Notes: generated by a model not told the origin, from the letters alone. Counted from the stretch's first letter, positions 1 through 10,752 are shown. The stretch: 64,000 nt of DNA from Augochlora pura (GCF_028453695.1 NC_135772.1:62001-126000), one strand, 5' to 3'. A program made the numbers and translations.

Positions 1-1011
1 AAGATTAGAATTTAATATATTTAAAATTAAAATTGATAATTGTTTGCGAAATTACGAATTTTCGTCATGCGGACGAATATGTGTTAAGCTCTAAAAACGA
101 AGAATAAATCAAAGTTAATATATTCAACGAAGAAAATGAACCCTAGCGACGATAAATACAGGAGTGTAACAGTTTAACGCCGGCGTTCATCATGCGATGG
201 GCCACACGTGTCTGTTCGTGAAGCAGCGTTTATTTGCTTATCGCGTTTATATTTTACAAAATAGATAATACAAAACAGGTTTATGTTATCTTATCTCAAC
301 ATTATAAATACACATACAATAGTCAATTTAATATCATAAACTTAACATAATTATTTAATTTGTTTAAATTTCGGGCGCCGCCTCGCAGAGAAAATAGCGA
401 ATAAATCGGCGCCAGCGTCGTCGAACTCAAAGCTATATCAACAACCGAATACTTTTGGTTGTCCCTGTACATCGACGAACGAAACTTTGAAAACCTTGAA
501 GTTCTTCGGGAATTGTCAATTAAACGGACGAAGTTGTTTTTAGTAGCGAAGACTTTGGAAGTCCGCCAACATAGCACAGTAATTGGCTCCTCTACCCTAG
601 GCTCGTTTAGCAGTTCTAGAGCGAAGCGTGGCTTGGAAAGAACGCGCACAGATTCAAAGTGGGACACAGCGTTGGATTCGCACGAAGAAACCGCGCGGCG
701 CGGTTTCGATCAGCAGTAATCAACGATCGATGGAACGAGGACACAGAGAAATTTCGATCGTTGACAAACCGTCGCAAACGACACGCGGCAACGAATGTTA
801 CCAGCCACTCGACAAAATTAGAACAGTAGACGCTCGACGAATTACCTACGAGTGGGTACCTGTTCACCACATGGCTCTCCAATTACGTGCCCACAAATAT
901 TGTCTTCCTGCTTTGCTTCGATACATTTCTGCTCGACGAAGAATTTATAGAGGGACACCTTTCACGTGACAGTGAAATCGTACGGATCTTCGCGTGGTAT
1001 TTTATTGTTTA
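1..1011. other. no recognisable gene
   Basis: AT-rich sequence with a more CpG-rich patch at about 560-960. Short open frames overlap on both strands there and none resembles a known protein or has convincing splice context. I see no repeat structure. Confidence 0.5.
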
Positions 1012-1287
1012 TTAACCCCTTGCCGTAACCCCTGTCGTACTACTGCGATACTATTTTCTTCATAGTTACAAGGATGAGCATTTTTATCTATTGTAATCAT
1101 TTTTTAGATGGAAAAGGAAAAATATTTATTCCGTTTGTTTACGTTTACTTAAATGGTTAAATACTAACGGCAAGAGGACAGACTTTATTTCGGCTTAAAA
1201 GAACGTAATAACATTTATACTTAACACGATATTTTAATAGAAATCTCTGTGACGAGTCAGACTCGTCAAAATACGGTAAAGGGTTAG
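1012..1287. mobile_element. TTAA miniature element, family H
   Basis: About 276 bp. The left end is TTAACCCCTTGCCGTA and the right end reads TACGGTAAAGGGTTA, an inverted match with a TTAG in place of the right TTAA. No coding sequence. CCC...GGG ends inside TTAA are typical of non-autonomous piggyBac-type elements. A second family H copy lies at 58404-58681. Confidence 0.7.
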
Positions 1288-1388
1288 GTAGAGAAAATAC
1301 TGTCATATTGTCCTTTAGCTTGGAAAAAGGATTGGACAATTTTAGAAGAGGAGTGGACAATTTGAGAAGCGGAGATACAACTTTTATA

Positions 1389-1602
1389 TTAGAGTGTCCC
1401 TTAAGTTCTTTTCGCGCTACGCCATGGATGACCTCGGAGTATGCTCGATGAAAATCCACGGTATAGTGTGCGCGAGATAGTGGATGACATTAAGATTCCC
1501 AGGACAATGGTACAGAATCATTTAATCAAGATGGGATGTGCGAATCGGTATGAAGTTTGGATTTTAAACCAATTCACGGAGATCGACCTTATGAAACGCA
1601 TC
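1389..1602 (+). mobile_element. internally deleted, truncated mariner copy
   Basis: The left 50 bases (about 1389-1440, after a TA) match the left terminal repeat of the complete mariner at 60148: both contain TAAGTTCTTT(T/C)CGCG. The sequence then jumps about 365 bp inward and continues as transposase codons, including the residues ENPRYSVRE and a following helix-turn-helix region ending near FTEIDLMKR. The fragment stops where the decamer satellite begins, so the catalytic half and right terminal repeat are missing. It is a dead remnant of the same cecropia-like mariner family as 60148-61433. Confidence 0.8.
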
Positions 1603-2703
1603 ATTTCACTCTATTCCACTATATTCCACTCTGTCATACCATATTTTACATTATATTTCACTCTATTATACTATCTTCAACTCTATTCCACGCCATTCCA
1701 CTCTGTCCCGCTCTATTTCACTCTATTCCACTCTATTCTGCTTTATTCTGTTCTATTCTACTCTGCACTACATCTACTCTATTCCATGCAATTCGACTCT
1801 ACACCAAACAATTCTACTCTATTCAACCCTATTCTACTATATTCCATTCTATTCCATTTTACTCTGCCTTATACCACTCTATTCATCATTATTATAATAC
1901 GTTCCACTGTATTCTACCCTATTCTATTCCGTAACGTTTCGTTTGACTCTATTCTACAATATATTCCACTCTATTATGCTCTATCCCACTCTATTCCACA
2001 GCATTCTACTCCATTCTGCTATAGTCTACTCTACTCTACTCTATTCTATTCTATTCAATTTTATTCTATCCTATTCCACTCTAATCAACTCTATTCTACT
2101 ATATTCCACTCTATTATACTCTCTTCTACTCTATTCCACTCTATTCCATTCCGTTACACTGTATTCTACCCTGTTCCATTCTGTTCAACTTTATTCTATC
2201 TTATTCCACTCTACTCAACTTTATGCTACTATATTCCACTCTATTGTACTGTCTTCTACTCTATTATACTTTATTCTTCTCGGTTCTATATTATTCCACG
2301 CTATTCTGCTCTATTCTGTTCTATACTACTCTGCACCATATTCTACTCTAGTCCACTCTATTGAACTGTATACCGCTATATTCTACTTTATTATACTCAC
2401 TTCTATTCTGTTCCACTGTAGTCAACTGTATTCCACTATATTCTACTTTGTTAGGCTTTATTCTACTCTATTCTGCTATATACTACTGTGTTACATTCTG
2501 TCTCACTCTATTCTTCTCTATTCTACAATATATTCTACTCTGTTACACTCTATTCCGTGCTATTCGATTCTATTCCGCGCTATTCCACATTATGCTACTC
2601 CATTATACTATACTCTACTCTATTGCATTCTATTCTATCCTATTCTACTCTGTTCCATTCTATTGAATTTTATTCTACCCCACTGGACTCTATTTTACGG
2701 TAT
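1603..2703. repeat. decamer satellite (TATTCCACTC)n, diverged
   Basis: About 1.1 kb of degenerate 5/10 bp units, mostly TATTCCACTC and TATTCTACTC. The plus strand is pyrimidine-rich with an A roughly every five bases. The unit has no stop codon in any plus frame, so it creates several spurious overlapping open frames, the longest 307 codons. It starts inside a mariner remnant and ends exactly at a TTAA element. Confidence 0.92.
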
Positions 2704-2810
2704 TTAACCCCTTGCAGTACAACTTCTTTCAAGTTGCGTTCATTAGCACCTGTTTCCCCTTAATAGTTTCCTTAATGGGACCAAATAATTCGTGTTTCCT
2801 GTACTGGTTA
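2704..2810. mobile_element. left end of a family G TTAA element
   Basis: Begins TTAACCCCTTGCAGTAC and continues through an ATTAGCACCTGTTT segment shared with the copies at 31689 and 58347. No matching right end was found, so this is a partial copy abutting the satellite. Confidence 0.55.
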
Positions 2811-2829
2811 AAAAGTGAGTTCTTTCAGA

Positions 2830-3180
2830 TCCTGTGCAACAAACGCGACAAATTGCGCGCCGCTTGAAAATAAGAACGCTCGGAGACGCGTTTCACACAG
2901 CGAAAGGTTGATTCGTTGTTCGGGCCACGGCAGATGCGATGCCAGGCCAACGACCGACGAAATATTATGCAATGCGTTTTCAATGGGCATGAGGGTCCCT
3001 GACGGCGAACAGCCCGCTACTATCGCCGTTAAAAATGCATCAACGAACGTGCTTATGTACTTGCCGATGTCGATCGATGATCCCTCACAGCGTGTGTCAT
3101 TATATCCCGCCGAATACGGATTCGCTTTCATGAATAATGAAGAACCTTCTACCGAATCGGACCTAGGATATTTTCTTTGA
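2830..3180 (+). CDS. possible 3' coding exon, unknown product
   Basis: I do not recognise the protein. What can be seen is a polypyrimidine stretch ending TTCTTTCAG just before 2830 (a plausible splice acceptor), then about 116 codons without a stop to a TGA at 3178-3180, and an AATAAA hexamer about 65 bp downstream. Base composition is clearly less AT-rich than its surroundings. The predicted peptide has a cysteine cluster (IRCSGHGRCDARP) followed by an ordinary mixed sequence ending in DLGYFL, with no signal peptide or membrane segment. The opposite strand is also open for 107 codons, which weakens the case. It could be a terminal exon of a host gene whose other exons lie outside recognisable range, or a chance open frame in a GC-richer island. 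Confidence 0.22.
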   Translation, partial: SCATNATNCAPLENKNARRRVSHSERLIRCSGHGRCDARPTTDEILCNAFSMGMRVPDGEQPATIAVKNASTNVLMYLPMSIDDPSQRVSLYPAEYGFAFMNNEEPSTESDLGYFL

Positions 3181-3947
3181 AACGAAGAAGAAAGAATTGT
3201 TTGAAATCATTCGTTTGGAATTGTTACTTTCAATACTGTTGTTTGAAAATAAAAATATTATCCATTTATTTGGAACAATTGTAATGACAAATTACTTGGT
3301 TAGCTTTTTGTTGCAAATATGATGAGAGAAATGATACTCGAAATAGTATGCAGAAATGGGATTTTATTTTAAAGAATTTTTTCACTAATTTGTTCGAAAA
3401 AAACTCTTTCTTTGGAAAGATTTATTATTTATATTTTATTATATTTATTTATATTTTATTACATATTATGTTTATATTACATATATTATATTTTAATATT
3501 TAATATATTTTATATATTTTAATGAATAAATTGATTAAAATAATATAGCTTTTGATGTTAACGCTTTTGTTGTTGAACTCAATATTGTTCAAATCAAGGT
3601 CATCCGAAGGTCATAGTATAGTCGGTCGTTAAATTAAATTTCTAGCGACATCAACTTTCTCATTGAAAAACAATAGTTTTTGAAATTCAGTGTATTGCAA
3701 TACGTCGATGACTAAATATTTAAAAAAAAGACACTTTATGTTCAATCAAGTATTATTATTTAATTATTACATTTAATATTCTTTATCAGTTATCATTTAT
3801 TTATTAGTTATTATTTGCTTATATTGTTTATTATTATGATTTAATTATTCTTCAATCGATTATTTTCCGTATGAATTTCTGTGCCAACAAACTCTTAACG
3901 AATGAATTTGTATTTGTTTATGCGAATAAAATGTTATTCTAAAAAAA
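3181..3947. other. AT-rich, no gene
   Basis: Very AT-rich spacer with runs of TATTTA-like sequence at 3420-3540 and 3760-3850. The first 100 bases could be a 3' untranslated region if the preceding exon is real. Confidence 0.45.
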
Positions 3948-4121
3948 GTTTATCTAAATAAACATTTGTTCGAATAAAATTTTATTATATTAACGTTTAT
4001 TCGGATAAACATTCGTTCGAATAGAATTTTATTGTATTAATAATGTTTATTCGGATAAACATTTATTCGAATAAAATTTTATTATATTAACAACGTTTAT
4101 TCGGATAAACATTTGTTCGAT
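3948..4121. repeat. tandem repeat, about 50 bp unit x 3.5
   Basis: Units begin near 3948, 3995, 4045 and 4095. Each contains GTTTATTCGGATAAAC and then TTCGAATAAAATTTTATT; the first unit is more diverged. GTTTATTCGGATAAAC is an imperfect palindrome, so every unit carries a small hairpin. Confidence 0.85.
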
Positions 4122-5227
4122 TATTATAATTAGTTATTCGATGGTATATTCATTCGACAGCGTCAATGAATAAATTGATTTGAAATCAATAAATTCGTTA
4201 GCTTTTATTGACCATCGTTCGAATCCGATTTCGCTGCCGTTTCGTAAAAGCGAAGGTGGCAGAGGGTAACGCTGGGTCGTCCAACGTCGCAGGAATCCGC
4301 GAATCGGAAATTTGTCACGGAACAAGACGGAATAATATACCCGTCCTGTTGAGAATCTAGGCCAGCAGCAAATGCCGGTTTATGCAACAGCTCCGTGTGG
4401 CCGCCTATATCCGTAGCCGAACGGCTGCTCTTACATTCTTTAGCGCGTCGATGCGCGATCAATTATTTATCAATTTTTTTGCCACGAGCTGCTTATCTAT
4501 AGGCCTCGCGACCACGATACGTGCCTTGTGTCTTTCTGGCTGTTGCGACGACTAGAGCTTCTTCGTGTTCTTTTTTTCCCCAACGTACTGTCTTCTGTAT
4601 TCGCAAGGAAAATCATCCGGCACTTATTATCCTTCGGCTTGGTTTATTTTCATTTTCTATGCGCAATGCGTGAGAACACTTGCACGTTGTCGAGGAGCGT
4701 GTGCACGAGCAACGATCGTTCCGAAGGCTTCGACGCTTGGTTACTGGTCCCGGCCGGGGCCGCGGGCCCGCGTTTATACTTTCCCGCGATCTAGACGCTT
4801 CCACACGATCGGGACTTCGAGCGAACGATCGAGAACAGTCGAGAACGGGTCGCGCGAGTCGTCACCGGAAACTCTCCTGGAATTCGCAGTTCTCTTGATA
4901 TTCTGCTTACGGAGAGCGACGCGTTTTCAATCGATGCTCTTCTATAGTAGAACGGTGCTAATTATCGACACATTCATTTCTCAGGTAACACATTATTAGT
5001 TTTTTCATAACTAGATTATCATTTTGCTTAAAAATATATTTTATGTAATATGTAATATAATGATATGTATAGTAAAATGTAAAATAGTATGACAAATATT
5101 TGGATGAAAGTTTACATATTGTAATACAACAATTTCAGAAACTACTGTTTTCGACTATATATATGTATGTAAATTAATTAAATTAAATAAGCTTCCGATA
5201 TTGACACTTTTGCTATTAAAAGTGATT
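4122..5227. other. CpG-rich island, no recognised gene
   Basis: About 4500-4990 is markedly GC- and CpG-rich relative to its flanks, and a CAG|GTAACA donor-like sequence follows at about 4984. This could be a promoter with an untranslated first exon, but open frames here match nothing I know. The remainder is AT-rich. Confidence 0.3.
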
Positions 5228-5781
5228 TTAGTAATATTACTACAACTTTAAATCATTATCATCAAAACATTACTACAATAATTATAAATTATCATCATCA
5301 AAACATTACTACAATAATTATAAATTATCATCATCAAAACGTCACTATAATAACTTTTAATCATCATCATCATCATCATCAAAAAATCATTATGATAACT
5401 CTAAATCATCATCATCGTCAAAACATCATTATGATACCTTTAAATCATCATCATCATCAAAACGTCACTATACTAACTTTTAATCATCATCATCAAAACA
5501 TCATTATGATAACTTTAAATCGATATCATCAAAACTTCACAACAATAACTTTAAATCATCATCATCATCAAAACATTACTATAATAATTTCAAATCAAGA
5601 TCATCAAAACATCATTATGATAACTCTAAATCATTATCATCATCAAAACGTCACTATAATAATTATATATCATCATCATCAAAACGTCACTATAATAACT
5701 TTAAATCAATACCATCAAAACGTCACCACTATAACTTCAAATCATCATCATCAAGATATCGCTATAACAACTTTAATAACA
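5228..5781. repeat. CATCAT-rich minisatellite, array 1
   Basis: Units of roughly 33-45 bp built from an (ATC)n run plus AAAACRTCACTATAATAACT and TTTAA. Length changes are in steps of three, so one plus frame is open from about 5255 to 5781, reading as blocks of NHHHHQN followed by hydrophobic I/T residues. The left flank TTTTAGTAATATTACTA is shared with the array at 9587. Confidence 0.92.
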
Positions 5782-7107
5782 TGACGATAACTTTATTTGA
5801 AATGCTGTCAAGGTTACGTCGAGGAAATATAATTAACAATCAAAGGAATATAATTTAAATCATAGCTAAGTATTGTGGAAAAAGTTTCTCTCATAGCTAG
5901 CGACTTTCTACACTAATTCGGAGCAGTCGAAACAAATTGCAAGACGTTGCTCGGCGCGAAGACTCTTCGAACAGGATACGCATAATGCTTGTTCTCCTCT
6001 CTGTCTTTTGTCCTAGGACAAAATGCACATCTGCCTGCTCTTTCAGCTCTTGATTTGTCCAATCTTGGTGGTTCAAATGCAAGTGTATTCCTTTTATTAG
6101 TGTTTGTATGTGTCTGGATCATCATTGCAGCGATTCACATATGAGCTTTCATACGATCTTCTAGTAAATTATGCGACAAACTTTTTCGGTAATTTCAGCG
6201 TTTTACTTTAGGAATTTCTATTAATTTTGTAAATTGTAAATGAATTTACAGCGGCCACGTGTTCTTACATTTTTTTCACAGAAATTTCTCTAATATTAAT
6301 TTATAACGGATAGAATTTGTGAAAGTAACCTACAGAAAAAATATTTTTTTGACTGATTATTATATTTGATTATTTTGAATTTCGCAAATTCAAATAAATA
6401 CCGTTTAATTTTAAGTCATAAAGTACAAAGAGAAATGAACATTTTTACGAATAAATTGTAATTAGTTTTGAACGCCGCAAGTGATTGCAATAAAATTTTG
6501 GTACGCCAATGATATAATGAAAATAACATCTCCCAGTCCTTATATGTAGTGGTGAGAAAAAGGCTTAATAAGTTCAACAAAATTAAGCGAATACTTTAAT
6601 AGATTCGAATTCTTGAATAGCTAAACGGAATCTATGCATCGAGAACAAATAGAAGAAGCTTCCTGTAATTCATAAAATCTGCATTCCATGGAAAGCAATC
6701 CATCTAAATAGATTGCAATCTGTCTATCGATACAGTTGTCGCTATCCTAAATTGCAACGCAGACAGTTACGCGACATCGACGTGATTTACTTAATTCGAC
6801 TGAAACAGAATTAAAATTGATGAGAAAATCACAGGTTGAGTTTATCTTACTGCACTGCAATTGATTATATCTATCGAATTGCAGTGTACAGAACATATTC
6901 AAGCAATACTCGACTCATACATAAAAGTTCACATTAGTTTGTTTTATCGAAATCACGAGACAATTTTTGTTAAAATTTCGATTCGTTTCTGTAGCTACAA
7001 GCAAAAGTATCGTAAAATTTTAGCCAATTGTACACCAAGAATTCAAAGCAAACTATTTTTTATTCGTCTAGAGTTCGCAGCGTTTTGAGAACGACATCTC
7101 CATTGGT
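5782..7107. other. no recognisable gene
   Basis: Unique-looking AT-rich sequence. Short open frames at 5897-6125 (minus) and 6861-7088 (plus) have no recognisable domain. Confidence 0.4.
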
Positions 7108-7490
7108 ATACAGGGTGTCCCAAAAGTCACTCGCAAGTAGGGAATGAGAGGTTTCTGAGGTTATTTCAAGTAACTTTTTTCTTTATAATAATTTTCTTCG
7201 AGATATCGTTAACGAGTTATTAACGAAAAACACTGACCAATGAGAGACATTCTAATGCAAAGCGACCGAGCCAACCAGCGGACGAATCCTAGTTCCTCTA
7301 ATTGGCTCGGTCGTCTCGCGCCAGCTGATCTCGTCTCTTATTGGTCAGCGTTTTTCGTTAATAACTCGCGAACAAAGCCGCGGATTGCATTTTCGCTAAG
7401 GAAAAAAGTTATTTTAAATCACTTCAGGAACCCCATATTTCTCGATCACGAGTCTTGACATAACCTTGACTTTTGAAACAATCTGTATAT
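7108..7490. mobile_element. palindromic miniature element
   Basis: Starts TACAGGGTGTCCCAAAAGT and ends with a diverged inverted copy near CTTTTGAAACAATCTGTATA. The arms run most of the length: GTTAACGAGTTATTAACG on the left pairs with CGTTAATAACTCGCGAAC on the right, around a core with two inverted copies of AATTGGCTCGGTCG. No coding sequence. The split copy at 13381-13532 plus 16786-17232 belongs to the same broad family. Confidence 0.8.
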
Positions 7491-7580
7491 ATTATTGTTG
7501 AATACTTTTTGTTTCTGAGATATTAGAAAAAATATATTTCGAATCTAATGCATATAATATTTATAATGCATAATATATTT

Positions 7581-7966
7581 GCTTGCAAAATGAATGTTAA
7601 GGTTATGTTAATAATATCTTCTGCTTGCAAAATGAATGTTAAGGTTATGTTAATATTTCCTGTTTGCAAAATGAATGTGAAGGTTATTTTAATAATATCT
7701 CCCGCTTGCAAAATGAATGTTAAGGTTATGTTAATATTTCCTGTTTGCAAAATGAATGTGAAGGTTATTTTAATATCTCCTGCTTGCAAAATGAATGTTA
7801 AGGTTATGTTAATATTTCCTGCTTGCAAAATGGATGTTAAGGTAATGTTAATAATGTTTGCTGCTTGCAAAATGAATGTTAAGGTTATGTTAATAATATT
7901 TTCTGCTTGCAAAATAAATGTTAAGGTTATGTTAATAATTTCTCCTGCTTGCAAAATGAATGTTAC
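7581..7966. repeat. 39/42 bp minisatellite, 10 units
   Basis: The motif GCTTGCAAAATGAATGTT starts at 7581, 7623, 7662, 7704, 7743, 7782, 7821, 7863, 7905 and 7947. Spacings are 42, 39, 42, 39, 39, 39, 42, 42 and 42. Each unit continues AAGGTTATGTTAATA. All spacings are multiples of three, leaving both strands open (143 codons minus, 159 plus). Coding is not demonstrated. Confidence 0.95.
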
Positions 7967-8311
7967 CCGTCCACGGTGTTCTACAATCTACATTCGGCAG
8001 CTGCTTGGGCACTATTTACGTACGTGAGGGGTTGGTAAGGGCCGGCATGACCATACATACGAAAAACCATGCGAGATAGGGAACATGGCTAGCGTAGTCG
8101 GACCGGTATTCTCCACCCCCTCGCATACCTAACCCAACCAACTTTGTATGCTAGCAATGCTAAAACTGTGCAACGTAAACTGTAGGAGGCTATAGAGAAG
8201 TAAGCAATTCATATTGCAACCAGGAAACATACATTATAAGGTAAATGTTGCAGTTTCCTTGTCTCTTATCAATTTGCGTGCTCCTAGATTTAAAAAAAAA
8301 ATATAGAAACA
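7967..8311. other. no recognisable gene
   Basis: Moderately GC-rich at 7967-8200, then AT-rich. No repeat or coding signal seen. Confidence 0.4.
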
Positions 8312-8549
8312 TTAATCCTTTACACTCGAAATCATTTTAGCTGTAAATCTGAAATAATATTTTTTGCTTTTAATATTTCCATTTTATATAACAAAATTCG
8401 TTGTGTACATTGAGACACGTCACTCATACAACAGTTATACTTTCAACAATTTTTTCAATCGTCGGTGACATTTATACAAAATGATTTTAAATCGTGTTAT
8501 AACAATTTCAATGGCGCCGTAAAGTCGATACTTGAGTTCAAAAGGGTAA
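8312..8549 (+). mobile_element. TTAA miniature element, family A
   Basis: 238 bp. The left end TTAATCCTTTACACTCGAA and the right end CTTGAGTTCAAAAGGGTAA are diverged inverted repeats. The interior has the family hallmarks: ATTTTAGCTGTAAATCTGAA, a TTTCCATTTTATATAACAAA block and AATGGCGCCG near the right end. No coding sequence. Mobilisation in trans by a piggyBac-type transposase is inferred from the ends. Confidence 0.8.
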
Positions 8550-8614
8550 TGTCTCTCCTTGAAACTTACATATTGACGGACGATCGTAATAAAATAATAC
8601 AGATCATGAATTTA

Positions 8615-9063
8615 CATAGAATATAAATAAAATAAAGTAATATGAATAAAATAGAGTAATATAAATAGAATAGGAAACTAAAGTTATCCCTCGTTTTAAA
8701 CAATTATCATAATTTATCCTTACGAAATAAATTGGATATCGTCAGATGTTCGAACAGAAAATCTTTTTATGTAAAAACGTCAAGGCCACCTTGTATCACT
8801 TGAAGTTGTTTGATAGGAAATTATATTTTCTGTTCGAATATCTTACGATATCTAATTTATTTCGTAAGGATAAATTATGGTAATTATTTAAAACGAGGAA
8901 TACCCTTAATTTCCTCTTCTATAGAGTAGACGTCCTAGTTTTGTCTCTACATTTATTTGTATTATTCTATTTTATTTATATTATTTGTAAATTGATAATA
9001 TAATTGATAAATTGATGGTCCACATTATTTTATTATTAATTATTTGAAACTGAAGAATACGCG
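8615..9063. mobile_element. foldback miniature element
   Basis: Two long inverted arms, about 8615-8757 and 8826-9000, around a 70 bp loop. The inner halves are nearly identical: AATTTATCCTTACGAAATAA on the left is the exact reverse complement of TTATTTCGTAAGGATAAATT on the right, and both arms carry TGTTCGAA/TTCGAACA near the loop. The right arm plus about 60 further bases recur at 29255-29462. Confidence 0.8.
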
Positions 9064-9411
9064 AACACGTTAAATTCTGATGAAATTTTGCCTGAAGCAT
9101 ATTTGAATTGTACTTCGAAAATGATAACCGACCTCAACGAGCAAACCCCGTAGGATAACACATTTTCTATGGACTGTGAACGAAAGTTCTCTTTCATATT
9201 TCATTGTCAGGTAAATTGTTCTATCGTTCGCGAAAGAAACGGATTAATGGTTCGACCGTGTTTCCCAGGAGAAGCTCGTAAAACGCTTAACGAGAAGGTA
9301 AACATTTAATCGATAGTACAAACTCGATCTAATATCCTGCAGGTTTATACATTAACTTTTAATCCGGAAGACCTTATGGTGCAAACAAATGCTTCGCGAA
9401 ACCTTCCCCCG
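9064..9411. other. no recognisable gene
   Basis: Unique-looking AT-rich spacer with no repeat or coding signal. It is absent from the collinear copy at 29255-29720. Confidence 0.4.
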
Positions 9412-9420
9412 TTAACCCTT

Positions 9421-9568
9421 TAGCCACGGCAGACTTTGAGACGTACCGGTCGTACCACACAGGTGGGAATTTATTTACAATGTTCTAGTACGACAAAATT
9501 TTTGGTAGAGATGCGTTTTTGTGGAAATATATTTCAATAATCAAAAAACTGTATCTCACTATATTATT
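9421..9568 (+). repeat. direct repeat, left copy
   Basis: About 150 bp beginning TAGCCACGGCAGACTTTGAG and ending in the CTGTATCTCACTATATTA region. It matches 10201-10352 at roughly nine bases in ten by eye and borders the CATCAT array on its left. Confidence 0.9.
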
Positions 9569-9586
9569 ATATTATTTTTTAATAAT

Positions 9587-10200
9587 ATTTTAGTAATATT
9601 ACTATAATAACTTTAAAACATTATCATCATCAAAACGTCACTATAATAACTTTTAACCATCATCATCATCAAAAAGTCATTATGATAACTCTAAATCATC
9701 ATCATCGTCAAAACATCATTATAATAACTTTAAATCATCATCATCACCATCATCATCAAAACATCATTATGATAACCTTAAATCATTATCATCATCAAAA
9801 CGTCACTATAATAACTTTTAATCATCATCATAATCAAAACATTATTATGATAACTTTAAATCATCATCATTATGATAACTTTAAATCATCATCATCATTA
9901 TGATCACTTTAAAGCATCATTATCATCATCAAAACATTATTATGATAACCTTAAATCATTATCATCATCAAAACGTCACTATAATAACTTTTAATCATCA
10001 TCATAATCAAAACATCATTATGATAACCTTAAGTCATTATCATCATCAAAACGTCACTATAATAACTTTAAATCATCACCATCGTCAAAACGTCACTATA
10101 ATATCTTCAAATCATCAGCATCAAAACTTCACTATAATAATTTTAAATTATCACTCTCGAAACATCACTGTAACAACTTTAAATCATCATCATCAAAATA
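9587..10200. repeat. CATCAT-rich minisatellite, array 2
   Basis: Same unit as the array at 5228: (ATC)n, then AAAACGTCACTATAATAACT or AAAACATCATTATGATAACT, then TTTAA. One plus frame stays open almost throughout. The right edge is followed at once by the second direct-repeat copy. Confidence 0.93.
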
Positions 10201-10352
10201 TAGCCACGGCAGACTTTGAGACGTACTGATCGTACCACACGGGTAGGAATTCATTTACTATGTCCTCCTAGAAAGCCAACATTTTGGGTAGAGATGCGTT
10301 TTTGTGGAAATATATTTCAATAATCAGAAAACTGTATTTCACTATATTAAAA
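10201..10352 (+). repeat. direct repeat, right copy
   Basis: Starts TAGCCACGGCAGACTTTGAG, like 9421, but without the preceding TTAACCCTT. The copy therefore begins precisely where the minisatellite ends. Confidence 0.9.
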
Positions 10353-10752
10353 CAATATTATTTATTTCTTTGTATTATGGGCCGAATTCTAGTAGCTCGT
10401 GTTTAATTTCTTAAAAAATTCCCATGTTTTGTACTATATAAAAGTTTGATTTTTCAAAATTGAAATTAAACGATTTTTACAATTGCCCAATTTTGAAAGT
10501 TTAGTAAAACACGCGTAAAGCAAATTTATATAACCAAATTACATATTGATAAAACAGTAGAAACATTGCTATACTTTATGTAATTTGCCTAAATGTTTTA
10601 TATATATATATAACCATGAATTTTCTCGAAACAAGAGAAAATGGACTTGCACCCCTTTCAAAATAAACGGGGTCCGTACGCGCTCTGCGTCTCGCAGAAG
10701 CAAAATTTCTGGGCGCGTACACGCGGCCACGAAGTGGTAGCCAAGGGGTTAA

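Larger units (their letters stand above)
9412..10752. mobile_element. 1.34 kb TTAA element carrying a minisatellite
   Basis: The left end is TTAACCCTTTAGCCACGG. The right end, read in reverse, is TTAACCCCTTGGCTACC. Both TTAA sites are present. Inside are two 150 bp direct repeats (9421-9568 and 10201-10352) flanking the second CATCAT array, then about 10430-10690, which recurs at 29515-29720 and 49320-49460. There is no transposase. It could be a long non-autonomous piggyBac-type element in which a minisatellite expanded, or two elements recombined. Confidence 0.6.

Noticed and set aside
1441..2707. Open frames of 307, 254, 125, 101 and 91 codons rich in Y, S, F, L and H
   Set aside because: They are read through the stop-free decamer satellite in several plus frames at once. 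Only the first roughly 50 codons of the longest are transposase remnant.
4205..4245. tRNA-like GTTCGAATCC
   Set aside because: No matching acceptor stem, D arm or anticodon arm can be placed at the proper distances upstream.
7581..10200. CRISPR-like arrays
   Set aside because: The repeats are contiguous minisatellites without unique spacers, and the DNA is clearly eukaryotic.
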